Shown in pieces: positions 18,453-26,823 of a stretch of 33,171 nt of DNA; positions within the stretch are counted from its first letter, which is position 1; the number at the start of each line of letters is the position of its first letter. The stretch comes from JAWXCM01 sp034408745 (GTDB taxonomy: Bacteria; Acidobacteriota; Terriglobia; Bryobacterales; Bryobacteraceae). The position numbers and the translations under genes are program-made. Below the pieces are notes generated by a model. It was not told the DNA's origin, ran no database searches, and was given only the letters and a program-made list of their open reading frames with translations. The stretch spans positions 1 through 33,171 of the forward strand of contig JAWXCM010000111.1 of assembly GCA_034408745.1 (NCBI GenBank), written 5' to 3'.

Positions 18453-18522
18453 GCTGCCATTATCCTTCTGTCTGAGGCCGCCCGCGCAGATGGGAAGAGG
18501 ATGTCGGGGCCAAAGCCGCGCT

Positions 18523-19551
18523 CTATTTACCGCCGCTCTTGTTCTGGAAGACTGTCTCGGCGTAGTAGTTGGTGACCTTGGCCTCATTTCGTGCGACTTC
18601 GTAATAAGCCGCGCGAAGAAGCTGGTCTTTGCGATTCATGAGGGTCTCGCGGATATTCTGCTGCACCTTCGGATCGCCGAGTTCGCGCTGGCCAGCCGGC
18701 TCACGTACGATCAGCCTGATAATCCGGTAGCCGTCAGGCGTTCCAATAATGCCGGTGGTCTGGCCAGGCTGCAGGCCCGCGACAACGCGGCGCACACCAG
18801 GGTCAGCCTTCTCCAGCGCCGACTCGGGAATCCAGCCAAGGTCGCCGCCATTGGGCGCCGAGTTCGGATCCTCGGAAAAATTCTGCGCGAGCGCGTTGAA
18901 ATCCTCACCCTGGCGGAGCCGGGCTTCCAGCGTCTGAATCTTGTTGCGCGCAGCCTCGGGCGTGGTCGCGTTGTCGTTCTTCAGATTGCGAATATTGGCG
19001 TCGGCAGTAGGAGTCACCACGATTTGCGCCAGCCGCATCTGAGGCTCGGGCAGATTGAAGCTGCTCTTGTTCGAGTTGTAGTGCTCGGTGATCTCCTGGT
19101 CGGAGATGGTGATGCGCGACGTGATCTCTTTGTTGAACAGCTTCTGGACACTGAGGTCGCGGCGAATCTGCGCCTTCAAATCATCCACTGACATCTTCCG
19201 CATATCCAGTTGCCGCTGGAAGTCTTCCTTCGTGTACGGCGCCTTCAGTTCGTTGAGCTTGGCTTCGATGTCCGCGTCGGTGGCCATCAGGCTCAGCTTC
19301 TCGGCCCTCTGCAGCATGATCTCCTGGTCGACCAGGGTCCTGAGAAGCTCCAGCTTCCGGATCGACAGTTCGTCGCCCGCCGGGCGCTCCTGCGAACCGG
19401 CGTTCTGCAACTCCAGTTGTTTGTCAATGTCGGCGTAGGTGATGGTGCGAGTGTTCACCTGTGCAGCGGCATTCGGGGGAGCCGAGGATTTGCAGGAGCC
19501 CAGGAAGAAACAACCCGCGGCCGCTGCACACGCGAGAAAATAAGTGCGCAT
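18523..19551 (-). CDS. Parvulin-type peptidyl-prolyl isomerase lipoprotein (SurA/PrsA-like)
   Basis: 342 residues from ATG 19551. A lipoprotein signal (FFLGSC, lipidated Cys20) anchors it to a membrane facing the periplasm. Residues about 35-165 form a SurA-N-like helical chaperone module (DKQLELQNAG, LVDQEIMLQRAEKL). A PpiC rotamase domain follows (MRLAQIVVTP, ARLRQGEDFNALAQNFSEDP, GGDLGWIPE, GYRIIRLIVREPA). It would assist folding of exported or outer-membrane proteins, for which this genome with its giant barrels has need. The gene starts eight bases after the stop of the HAD phosphatase gene, indicating one transcript. The longer frame to 19680 overlaps that gene and is not supported. Confidence 0.87.
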   Translation of the reverse strand: MRTYFLACAAAAGCFFLGSCKSSAPPNAAAQVNTRTITYADIDKQLELQNAGSQERPAGDELSIRKLELLRTLVDQEIMLQRAEKLSLMATDADIEAKLNELKAPYTKEDFQRQLDMRKMSVDDLKAQIRRDLSVQKLFNKEITSRITISDQEITEHYNSNKSSFNLPEPQMRLAQIVVTPTADANIRNLKNDNATTPEAARNKIQTLEARLRQGEDFNALAQNFSEDPNSAPNGGDLGWIPESALEKADPGVRRVVAGLQPGQTTGIIGTPDGYRIIRLIVREPAGQRELGDPKVQQNIRETLMNRKDQLLRAAYYEVARNEAKVTNYYAETVFQNKSGGK

Positions 19552-19559
19552 CGTGGAAT

Positions 19560-20264
19560 TTATATGATAGCGTCCAGTCGGACGGTTGAGGGAGACCGGA
19601 CGATCCCGGCAAGTTCCGTCATGTTTTCGATGAGGTAATCGGGCGTGTCGATTAGCAGCGATTCGGGCTGAAAACCCCATGAACAGCCCACGGCGGCGAT
19701 GCCCGCATTGCGCGCGGTCTGGATGTCGACACCGCTGTCACCGACCATCATCGCTTCCAGAGCACTGATTCCCGATTCGACAAGCAACGCGTGGATGCCC
19801 ACCGGATCGGGCTTCTTCTGCTCAAAGCTGTTCCCGCCATACACCTGAAAAAAATGCGGCCCGACGCCCAGCCCGTCCAGAATTTCGCGACTGATGCGGA
19901 ACGGCTTGTTGGTCAGCACGGCCATCCGCACTCCCGCATCGCGAAGCTCATCGAGCGACTGGCGCACACCGGGATACAGCACCGTGTAATCGAGCTTGTG
20001 CTCGCGATAGTAACTCAGGAAGTACTCCAGCGCCGCGTCGACATCGGCCTGCGACGCCTCATTGCCCAGAGCCCGGCGAATCAGCACCGGAGCCCCGTTG
20101 CCGACATACGAATAGATCAGCTCGTGAGACAAGGGCCCGAGAGCCATGTGGGTACGGGTCGCGTTCACGGCATGCGCCAGATCCAGCTTCGAATCAATCA
20201 GCGTGCCGTCGAGATCGAAGATGACAAGTTTGTAGTGGGGGTCCATCAGGCTGCGAAGTTCCAT
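19560..20264 (-). CDS. gph: HAD-family phosphatase, phosphoglycolate phosphatase-like
   Basis: 234 residues, cytoplasmic. HAD motifs are in order: IFDLDGTLIDS (nucleophile Asp17, acid/base Asp19), VLTNKP (motif II), KKPDP (Lys of motif III) and MVGDSGVDIQTARNAG (motif IV). The alpha-helical cap and length match phosphoglycolate phosphatase, which removes 2-phosphoglycolate, but close relatives act on other sugar phosphates, so the symbol is tentative. An in-frame ATG at 20246 is an alternative start. It lies between the cyclase gene (15 bases upstream) and the parvulin gene (8 bases downstream), apparently in one operon. Confidence 0.8.
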   Translation of the reverse strand: MELRSLMDPHYKLVIFDLDGTLIDSKLDLAHAVNATRTHMALGPLSHELIYSYVGNGAPVLIRRALGNEASQADVDAALEYFLSYYREHKLDYTVLYPGVRQSLDELRDAGVRMAVLTNKPFRISREILDGLGVGPHFFQVYGGNSFEQKKPDPVGIHALLVESGISALEAMMVGDSGVDIQTARNAGIAAVGCSWGFQPESLLIDTPDYLIENMTELAGIVRSPSTVRLDAII

Positions 20265-20279
20265 GGTCCCACGCGCGCC

Positions 20280-21260
20280 TCAGCGAATCGCGACTGGGCG
20301 GAGGGCAGTCCCGGCTACCGTCCCCTTCAGGCGGTTCGTCATCGCCATGTAGGTGAACCGATACGCCTTGTCGCGCGCCAGATCCTCCAGATTGTGGAAC
20401 TCAAGAATGTGCACGCCCTGCTCCACCAGAAGATACTCGTGCACCTTGATGTCGCCGTCGACCTCGAGCCCGCTGGTATCGGCGCCGATGGCCACCGCAC
20501 CCTTCTGCTCCACCAGCCACTTCGCGCCCTCCAGCGTCAGCCCGGCGCTGTCGGCCGCGGCGATCTTCGCGTGATCGGAACCGGTTTCGCCCCAGTAGCG
20601 TAGCGTGCCGGTGCGGATCAGGACGATATCGCCCGGTGTTACGTCCATCTTCTGCGCAGCCAGGGCAGCCTGCAGTTCCTTCGACCCGATCCCGAAGTGA
20701 GGCGGCAGGGAATCCACCTTCCTCGCCCCCGCGACATCGATCAGGATGGCCCGCGCGATGATCGGCGGAATGCTGTCGGCATCGGCCTTGCGTACCCCGA
20801 AGTCGGTACCATGATCGCTCTCGCGAAAGCCGTTGTACCAGTGGTTGTCGGAGCCGCTGGTGATATGCGCCAGTCCGTCGATCTGCGTACCGAGGTTATC
20901 CGAGATAAAGAGCGCGCAGCTGTGGAACGCGACGCCGCCGGGATGACTGGCAAACAGGCTCAGATCCTTTCCGGTCTTCAGACCCACAGGGCTTCGGAAA
21001 GACATGATCTCGGTCGGCGAATGACCAGGCCACTTGTACGACGTCCGGTCGACGCGCACACCCAGGTCATACACCTTGCCAGTTTTCACATCGCGCATCG
21101 CCGCCAGGATTCGATCCGGCGTGTTGACCGCGTTCAGGGCACCAATTTCATCCGCCGCGCCATACACCCAGCCGAATCCTTTGCCCTGCGTCCAGCCACG
21201 AAGCGACTGTGCGTGCATCGCCGGCATCAAACAGAGAGTGACCACAAGCAAAAATCGCAT
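20280..21260 (-). CDS. Secreted cyclase-family (kynurenine formamidase-like) protein
   Basis: 326 residues from ATG 21260, where a signal peptide starts (MRFLLVVTLCLMPAMHAQ). The protein matches the cyclase/amidohydrolase family: YDLGVRVDRTSYKWPGHSP, the metal segment DNLGTQIDGLAHI, ILIDVAGARK, ITPGDIVLIRTG-like VTPGDIVLIRTGTLRYW, and AIGADTSGLEV near the end. Well-studied members bind zinc through H-x-G-T-H-x-D-x-x-x-H; here the first two His positions are Asn and Gln, with only Asp and the final His kept. The reaction is therefore uncertain. It starts an operon with the HAD phosphatase and parvulin genes and is divergent from the prolyl oligopeptidase gene. Confidence 0.8.
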   Translation of the reverse strand: MRFLLVVTLCLMPAMHAQSLRGWTQGKGFGWVYGAADEIGALNAVNTPDRILAAMRDVKTGKVYDLGVRVDRTSYKWPGHSPTEIMSFRSPVGLKTGKDLSLFASHPGGVAFHSCALFISDNLGTQIDGLAHITSGSDNHWYNGFRESDHGTDFGVRKADADSIPPIIARAILIDVAGARKVDSLPPHFGIGSKELQAALAAQKMDVTPGDIVLIRTGTLRYWGETGSDHAKIAAADSAGLTLEGAKWLVEQKGAVAIGADTSGLEVDGDIKVHEYLLVEQGVHILEFHNLEDLARDKAYRFTYMAMTNRLKGTVAGTALRPVAIR

Positions 21261-21267
21261 GAGAGGA

Positions 21268-21273
21268 ACTATA
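21268..21273 (-). promoter_or_regulatory. Candidate -10 box, possible leaderless start
   Basis: On the minus strand TATAGT lies only seven bases before the cyclase-family ATG and no Shine-Dalgarno is present, so transcription would begin at or next to the start codon. The -35 region (TTACCG, about 17 bases upstream) is weak. Confidence 0.35.
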
Positions 21274-21307
21274 TACCGTCTGCCAGGCTGCGGTAATCTA
21301 AGCCCAA

Positions 21308-23425
21308 ATGAGAGTTCTTCCATTTGTTCTCGCAGGAGCCCTGACAGTGGGTGCCGCTGACAAGATCCAGTACCCCCAAACCCGCAAGGTGGATCAAGTC
21401 GACGTGTTGCACGGAGTAAACGTCGCCGATCCATACCGCTGGCTGGAAGACGCCAACTCGGCGGAAACCGCGGAGTGGGTCAGGGCACAGAACAAAGTCA
21501 CCAAACCATATCTGGATTCGCTGACCGAACGCAGCCCCATTTTCACGAAACTGTCGGAGGTCTATAACTACGAGCGCTATTCCGCCGTGTCCCGGTCGGG
21601 CGACCGGTACTTCTGGAGCCGGCACGACGGCAGGCAGGACCGAGCCGTGTTGTACGTATCGAACTCGCTGGCGAGCGAAGGCGAGGTGCTGCTGGATCCG
21701 AACAAATTTGCGGACAAAACGCTCTCACTCTCCGGCACCAGCAAGCGCAAAGATGGCAAGGTAATGGCCTACATGCTGCAGAAAGCCGGGTCGGACTGGA
21801 TGGAAGTCGCGTTCATGGACATCGACACGAAACGCGAGTTGCCGGACCGGCTGAAGTGGGTGAAGTTCTCCGGAATGGCGTGGTCTGAGGACGGCACTGG
21901 CATCTACTACAACCGCTACGACGAACCCAGCGAAAAGACCCGTCTTCAGGATTCCAACGTGAATCAGAAGTCGTACTTCCACAAGCTGGGCACGCCGCAG
22001 GCCGAGGACAAACTGATCTTCTTCCGCGAGTCGGAAAAGAACTGGATGTACTACGCCTTTGAGACCGAGGACGGCAAGTACCTGATGCTGCACATCGGCA
22101 AAGGTTCAGACCGCAACGACGCGTGGTTCTACCGCAAGGTGAAGGGCGACAAGTGGGTGGAGCTGCTGCCGAAGTTCGACGCCGATTACGATTACATCGG
22201 CTCTGAAGGCACGCGGCTCTTCTTCAGAACGTCGCTGGACGCCGAACGCGGGCGCGTAATCGAGATCGATCTCACTAAGCCGGAGAAGCCGAACTGGAAG
22301 ACGCTGATTCCCCAGTCGACGGATCCGCTTTCGGGCGTGAGTTACTTCACCGGGCAGTTTGTGGCCGAGTACAAGAAAGACGCGCGCACCGTCGTGAAGC
22401 TCTTCGACGGCACAGGCAAGCCAACCGGCGAAGTGAAGCTACCTGGCATGGGTGTCGCCGCTGGATTCAGCGGACGTCAGGACGACACCGAAACGTTCTA
22501 CACATTCACCAGCTACACGTTCCCCGCATCCGTCTACCGCTTCGACCTGAAGACCCACCAGAGCACGTTGTTCAAGCAGCCGAAAGTACCCGTGGACCTC
22601 TCGCAGTACAAGACGGAGCAGGTGTTCTACAACAGCAAGGACGGGACTCGTGTTCCCATGTTCCTGACCATGCGGAAAGACGCAAAGCGCGACGGCAACA
22701 ACGCGGTGTTGCTGTACGGCTACGGTGGGTTCAACCTCCCCGCAACTCCGGCGTACAGCCCGAAGTGGATCACCTGGCTGGAGATGGGCGGCATGATCGC
22801 GCACCCGGCCCTGCGCGGTGGCGGCGAGTATGGCCGCGAGTGGCACCTGGCCGGCACCAAAAGCCGCAAACAAAACGTGTTCGACGACTTCATCGCAGCA
22901 GCCGAGCATCTGGTGAAAGAGAAGTATACGCAGCCGAAGAAGATCGCTATCTCCGGCGGCAGCAACGGCGGACTCCTCGTCGCGGCAGTGATGCTGCAGC
23001 GGCCGGAACTGTTCGGCGCGGCGGCTCCCGCGGTGGGCGTGCTCGACATGCTGCGCTTCCACAAGTTCACGATTGGCTGGGGCTGGCAGTCGGATTACGG
23101 CTCGCCCGACAACCCGGAGGATTTCAAGGCGATCTACGCGTACTCGCCGTATCACAACGTGAAGTCTGGAGTTGCCTATCCACCGACCATCGTGACAACG
23201 GCCGATCATGACGACCGCGTGGTTCCGGCCCACAGCTTCAAGTTCATCTCGACTCTGCAGTCGGCCCAGATGGGCGAATCGCCTGTGCTGATCCGCATCC
23301 AGACGGAAGCCGGACATGGCGCGGGCAAGCCGCAGTCGATGGAGATTGATGAAGGCGCCGACGTGATGGCATTCCTTGCGCATCACGTCGGCCTGAAGCC
23401 GGTGTTCAAAGCATCGGCGAAGTGA
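21308..23425 (+). CDS. Prolyl oligopeptidase (S9A), exported
   Basis: 705 residues. A signal peptide (MRVLPFVLAGALTVGAA) directs it to the periplasm. It cleaves short proline-containing peptides after Pro. The N-terminal part (YPQTRKVDQVDVLHGVNVADPYRWLED) and beta-propeller are typical, and the alpha/beta-hydrolase catalytic triad is intact: Ser552 in GGSNGGL, Asp635 in ADHDDRVVP (with the substrate-binding Arg637) and His670 in EAGHGAG, spaced almost as in the mammalian enzyme. The gene stands alone between a divergent cyclase gene and the downstream ETF genes, which start 22 bases after its stop and could be co-transcribed. No obvious Shine-Dalgarno is present. Confidence 0.95.
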   Translation: MRVLPFVLAGALTVGAADKIQYPQTRKVDQVDVLHGVNVADPYRWLEDANSAETAEWVRAQNKVTKPYLDSLTERSPIFTKLSEVYNYERYSAVSRSGDRYFWSRHDGRQDRAVLYVSNSLASEGEVLLDPNKFADKTLSLSGTSKRKDGKVMAYMLQKAGSDWMEVAFMDIDTKRELPDRLKWVKFSGMAWSEDGTGIYYNRYDEPSEKTRLQDSNVNQKSYFHKLGTPQAEDKLIFFRESEKNWMYYAFETEDGKYLMLHIGKGSDRNDAWFYRKVKGDKWVELLPKFDADYDYIGSEGTRLFFRTSLDAERGRVIEIDLTKPEKPNWKTLIPQSTDPLSGVSYFTGQFVAEYKKDARTVVKLFDGTGKPTGEVKLPGMGVAAGFSGRQDDTETFYTFTSYTFPASVYRFDLKTHQSTLFKQPKVPVDLSQYKTEQVFYNSKDGTRVPMFLTMRKDAKRDGNNAVLLYGYGGFNLPATPAYSPKWITWLEMGGMIAHPALRGGGEYGREWHLAGTKSRKQNVFDDFIAAAEHLVKEKYTQPKKIAISGGSNGGLLVAAVMLQRPELFGAAAPAVGVLDMLRFHKFTIGWGWQSDYGSPDNPEDFKAIYAYSPYHNVKSGVAYPPTIVTTADHDDRVVPAHSFKFISTLQSAQMGESPVLIRIQTEAGHGAGKPQSMEIDEGADVMAFLAHHVGLKPVFKASAK

Positions 23426-23447
23426 GACACCGCGCTATGATGCGCGT

Positions 23448-24212
23448 GTGAAGATCGTTGTTGCCATCAAACAAGTTCCGGCGCGCGATTCTCTTCTGCG
23501 TGCAGAAGGTTCGTGGATTCAGGAAGCGGATCTTACGTGGGAGATTAATGAGCCGGACGCGTATGCCCTGGAATCCGCCTTGCAGTTGCGGGAGAAGAAC
23601 GGCGGTGAGGTGATCGCTCTGTGCGCAGGCCCGGAACGCGCCACCACCACCATTCGTGAAGCCCTGGCCAAAGGCGCCGACCGCGCCATCCACATCGCCG
23701 ATGACGGTGTCGACAAGCTGGACACGCTCGGCATTGCGCGTGTCCTCGCGAAGGCTGTCGAAAGCGAGAAGCCGGACCTGGTGCTTACCGGCCTGCAGTC
23801 GGACGACCTCGGCTACGGCCAGACCGGCGTCGTGCTGGCCGAGCTCCTGGGCTACGCGCATTCCACCATCATCATGAGCGTCGAAGTGGAGGGCTCCGGC
23901 ATCCGCGTGAAGCGCGAGCTGGAGGGCGGCTGGTATCAGAACATCGCGCTGCCGATGCCCGCTGTCCTTACCATCCAGTCGGGCAGCAGCAAGCTGCGCT
24001 ACGCCACGCTGATGGGCATCAAGAAAGCGAAGTCGAAGGAAGTGCGCACGCTGAGCCTCAGCGATCTGGGCGTCTCGGCCGATCCCGTCGCGCGCATATC
24101 TCGCGTGTACCTGCCGCATAAGTCGAAGTCGACGCAAATGCTGGAGGGTTCGCCGAAGGAGCAGGCGGCGAAGCTTGTAGAGAAATTGCGATTCGAGGTG
24201 CGTGCGCTGTGA
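23448..24212 (+). CDS. etfB: Electron transfer flavoprotein, beta subunit
   Basis: 254 residues with a GTG start. The ETF-beta fold is evident from IKQVPA near the N-terminus, EINEPDAYALESALQL, EVIALCAGPERA, DLVLTGLQSDDLGYGQTG and the closing MGIKKAKSKEVRTLSL signature. With EtfA it forms a soluble heterodimer holding FAD, and AMP in canonical types, that passes electrons from acyl-CoA and other dehydrogenases to the quinone pool. The nucleotide-binding segment looks like the canonical, non-bifurcating group. It overlaps etfA by four bases (GTGA), so synthesis is coupled. No dehydrogenase or ETF-quinone oxidoreductase is adjacent. Confidence 0.93.
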   Translation: MKIVVAIKQVPARDSLLRAEGSWIQEADLTWEINEPDAYALESALQLREKNGGEVIALCAGPERATTTIREALAKGADRAIHIADDGVDKLDTLGIARVLAKAVESEKPDLVLTGLQSDDLGYGQTGVVLAELLGYAHSTIIMSVEVEGSGIRVKRELEGGWYQNIALPMPAVLTIQSGSSKLRYATLMGIKKAKSKEVRTLSLSDLGVSADPVARISRVYLPHKSKSTQMLEGSPKEQAAKLVEKLRFEVRAL

Positions 24213-25201
24213 GCATTCTTGTGGTGATGGAACAGAGCGGCGGTCAGTTCCACCGCATGTCGTTTGAGACGCTGGCTGCGGCCCAGGCCATGGCGTCGAC
24301 GCTGGAGCTGCCGGTTTATGCGGCGGTGCTCGGGCGCGGTATCGAGAAGCTGGCGTCGGACGTGGCGGCGTATCAGTTGCAGCACGTCTACGCGCTGGAT
24401 GGCGCGGCGCTGGCGCAGTATACGCCCGATGCGTACGTACCAGCCGTGCAGTCGCTGGTGCAGCGAACCGGCGCGCAGTATGTGCTGTTCCCGCACACGT
24501 ACCAGGTGCGCGACTTTGCGCCTCGGGTGGCGACGCGCTTCGGCACAGTCCTGCTGTCCGACGTCGTGGAAGTACGGTGCTCAGGCAAGGGCGGCCGGCC
24601 AGTGTTTGTGCGGCAGCTTTTCCAGGGCAAGCTCAACGCGGACGTCGAGTTCACCGGCGCAGGCCCGTATTTTGCATCGGTGCAGGCAGGCGCGTATCGA
24701 GCCGATCAGCTGGTCCCGTCAGCCGACGCCGCAGTCGTCGAGATCGTCGCGCCTGAAGTGGACGCCGCTTCGATCCGCAGCAAATCAGAAGCTCCGTTCC
24801 GCGAGTCGGCACGGGCGCTGGACCTGACTTCGGCGGAACTGATCGTGTCGGTCGGCCGAGGCATCCGGGAGAAGGAAAACATCTCGATGGTGGAAGCGCT
24901 CGCGTCGGCGATGGGCGCCGAACTGGCGGCGTCCAGGCCGATCTGCGATAACGGCTGGCTTCCGATGGAACGGCAGGTGGGCAGCTCCGGTCAGACCGTC
25001 TCGCCGAAGGTCTACATGGCCATCGGAATCTCCGGCGCGATTCAACATCTGGTTGGCATGAAAGGCGCGAAGACGATCATAGCCATCAACAAGGACCCGG
25101 AGGCGCCCATCTTCGAAGTAGCCGACTACGGGATCGTCGGGGACCTGTTCGATGTTGTGCCGGCGCTCACAGAGGAAGTCCGGCGCGTTAAAGGTTTGTA
25201 A
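24209..25201 (+). CDS. etfA: Electron transfer flavoprotein, alpha subunit
   Basis: 330 residues. N-terminal ETF domain (about 1-190; SILVVMEQSGG, VLFPHTYQVRDFAPRVATRF), then the FAD-binding C-terminal domain with SVGRGIREKEN, GAELAASRPICDNGW, QVGSSGQTVSPKVYMAIGISGAIQHLVGM (split here for length, bases 24977-25065) and the terminal NKDPEAPIFEVADYGIVGDLF. These match the conserved FAD site of EtfA/FixB. It starts with GTG overlapping etfB. Two flavoproteins of the geranylgeranyl-reductase family converge on this operon from the right and could be electron acceptors or partners, though that is only inferred. Confidence 0.93.
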   Translation: MSILVVMEQSGGQFHRMSFETLAAAQAMASTLELPVYAAVLGRGIEKLASDVAAYQLQHVYALDGAALAQYTPDAYVPAVQSLVQRTGAQYVLFPHTYQVRDFAPRVATRFGTVLLSDVVEVRCSGKGGRPVFVRQLFQGKLNADVEFTGAGPYFASVQAGAYRADQLVPSADAAVVEIVAPEVDAASIRSKSEAPFRESARALDLTSAELIVSVGRGIREKENISMVEALASAMGAELAASRPICDNGWLPMERQVGSSGQTVSPKVYMAIGISGAIQHLVGMKGAKTIIAINKDPEAPIFEVADYGIVGDLFDVVPALTEEVRRVKGL

Positions 25202-25240
25202 ACGCGAAACGCAGAGTGCCAGGTGTACGCCCTTACAGGG

Positions 25241-25558
25241 GTGAAGTTCCTTCTGCGTGGTTTCGTGTTAGTGGCCTTACTGTTGGTGCTGGGTTTCGTG
25301 GCTGCGCAGTTCGGCACCGCGGCCGACCCGCGGAATGACAGACCGAAGCGGGGCGCCAGCCTCGAGACCCTCGCCCATCCTCCCGAAGAGGTGGTTTCCG
25401 AGCGCGAGGACAAGCTGGAAGACATGTGCATTCAGGCCAAAGCCCGTAAGATGCCGCTGGCGCCGTTCCTCATACTCCACCCGCAGGCTCGTCCATCCGA
25501 CGCGGAGATCGAAACGCTGTGTAAGTGGACCGCCTCGGAGCGCGCTAAGTCCGAGTAA
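25241..25558 (+). CDS. Haem-binding-domain-like membrane-anchored protein lacking CxxCH
   Basis: About 105 residues. An N-terminal hydrophobic segment (FLLRGFVLVALLLVLGFVAAQF) anchors it, and the C-terminal part reads CIQAKARKMPLAPFLILHPQA...ETLCKWT, which matches the end of Haem_bd-type periplasmic cytochrome-like proteins (MPL..Y...H..A.LS....LC.W). The middle part where those proteins carry CxxCH and the WPWY segment is absent: only a short linker (about residues 25-45) joins the two ends. It cannot bind haem covalently and may be a degraded copy or a specialised derivative. GTG 25241 fits the family N-terminus; GTG 25223 is the alternative. It follows etfA by 39 bases. Confidence 0.6.
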   Translation: MKFLLRGFVLVALLLVLGFVAAQFGTAADPRNDRPKRGASLETLAHPPEEVVSEREDKLEDMCIQAKARKMPLAPFLILHPQARPSDAEIETLCKWTASERAKSE

Positions 25559-25563
25559 GTCAG

Positions 25564-26811
25564 TTAGTCCGCGTAAACCGCGCCGGCCCGGTTAAGAGCC
25601 TCAAGGTTACGGTCTGCCCGTTCCACTTCCCGCGACAGGCGCAGCGCGTGCTCACGCAGCCGCCCGGCCGCCTCCAGCAACGGTCCAAAGTTGCGAACCC
25701 AGCCGAGCAGATTCTGCTCCAGATCGTGGAACGTAAGTTCTCCGGTAATGACGCGAAAGAACAGCAGCCACGCCTTATCGCTTGCCAGAGCGGCGCAGAA
25801 CGCCTTGGGGAACAGCGTCGAGAACAGGACGATTCTCTGGCTCCACACCAGTTCCGACCGGATCTCCGCGATCACGTCGCGGGTATAGGCGGCTTCGGCC
25901 TCGGCTCTGCCGAAATGCGTGGCGATCGCGGCTGCGGCCAGATGCGCCGCATGACAGGCGTAGGAGATGCCTTCCCCGGTCAGAGGCTCCACCATACCCG
26001 CCGCGTCGCCGACCGCAAACAAGTTACTCTTCGCGAACACAGTTCGCCGAGTCATGGTGGGAAGCTGATGACCGCGCCACTTCAGGTCGTCCACCGAGTA
26101 GCCGTCCGACTTGAGAAAGGCGCTCAGATACTTAGTCAGCAGGCGCGCGAACCGGTTAGGCCCGCCTGCGCCGATGTTCACCTTGTTGCCCTTGGGGAAC
26201 AGCCACGCGTAGCCCGACGGCAGACTGTTCACGTCTATGCGCAGCTCTTCAGGATCGGGCGCCGATGCGCCACCGATCCGCTTCACGTCGCATTCGGCGT
26301 AAAGGGCCGTCTGCCACTGGAAGTTGCTCCGGCCGTTGAGGTTGCGATTCACAATGCTGTTGGCACCGTCCGCGGCGACCACATATCGCGCCCGGAACAT
26401 ACCCGCAGTGGTCTCTACCGTTACCGCGTCCGGATCGGGCCGTACCCCGAGCACGCGCACGCCCTCCTGCACACCCGCGCCTGAGGATCGAGCTTTCTCC
26501 AGCAGGAAATGGTCGAACTCCGCGCGATTGACGCAATGCACAACTGGGCGGCCCGCATGTTTCACCATGGTCGAGCGCAGTCCGTGCGTCAGCCGCACGG
26601 AAGTGCAGGCGGCTTTGGTGACCGAGGCGAAATCATCCGGCAGGTAGCGCAGACACCGGTGCTGGATTCCGCCGCCGCAGGGCTTCTCCCGTGGGAATGT
26701 TCGGGCGTCGAGGAGAAGAACGTTGCAGCCGCGCTGCGCCAGTTGGCGGGCCGTTACCGAGCCCGCTGGACCACCCCCGACAACGATGACGTCCTTCCAC
26801 ATTGATCCCAT
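25564..26811 (-). CDS. Geranylgeranyl reductase-family FAD oxidoreductase (copy A)
   Basis: 415 residues (or 412 from the second ATG at 26802). FAD binding is shown by VIVVGGGPAGSVTARQLA, the family hallmark by KPCGGGIQHR (about 43-52), and the second FAD contact by FAVGDAAGMVEPLTGEGI (about 290). Enzymes of this family reduce isoprenoid double bonds (chlorophyll side chain, archaeal lipids, menaquinone) or act on related lipids. The substrate here is unknown; menaquinone or another polyprenyl compound is a guess. The gene follows copy B by 12 bases in the same operon, and its end converges with the haem-domain-like gene five bases away. Confidence 0.85.
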   Translation of the reverse strand: MGSMWKDVIVVGGGPAGSVTARQLAQRGCNVLLLDARTFPREKPCGGGIQHRCLRYLPDDFASVTKAACTSVRLTHGLRSTMVKHAGRPVVHCVNRAEFDHFLLEKARSSGAGVQEGVRVLGVRPDPDAVTVETTAGMFRARYVVAADGANSIVNRNLNGRSNFQWQTALYAECDVKRIGGASAPDPEELRIDVNSLPSGYAWLFPKGNKVNIGAGGPNRFARLLTKYLSAFLKSDGYSVDDLKWRGHQLPTMTRRTVFAKSNLFAVGDAAGMVEPLTGEGISYACHAAHLAAAAIATHFGRAEAEAAYTRDVIAEIRSELVWSQRIVLFSTLFPKAFCAALASDKAWLLFFRVITGELTFHDLEQNLLGWVRNFGPLLEAAGRLREHALRLSREVERADRNLEALNRAGAVYAD

Positions 26812-26823
26812 TCGTCCTCCCGG

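Larger units (their letters stand above)
17493..18491. repeat. Tandem duplication of about 500 bp holding two DUF29 genes
   Basis: Unit 1 spans about 17493-17993 and unit 2 about 17994-18491. Both begin with GGCTCAGTCC, carry one DUF29 gene in the same orientation, and end with a near-identical upstream segment (TGCCATTATCCTTCTG, then GAGGCCGCCCG). The offset is 501 bases at the left junction and 504 at the start codons. The coding parts have diverged considerably, so the duplication is not recent, but the 5' coding ends and leader sequences stay almost identical. Confidence 0.8.

Noticed and set aside
22439..23386. 315-codon minus-strand frame inside the prolyl oligopeptidase gene
   Set aside because: Antisense to an intact catalytic domain; no motif.
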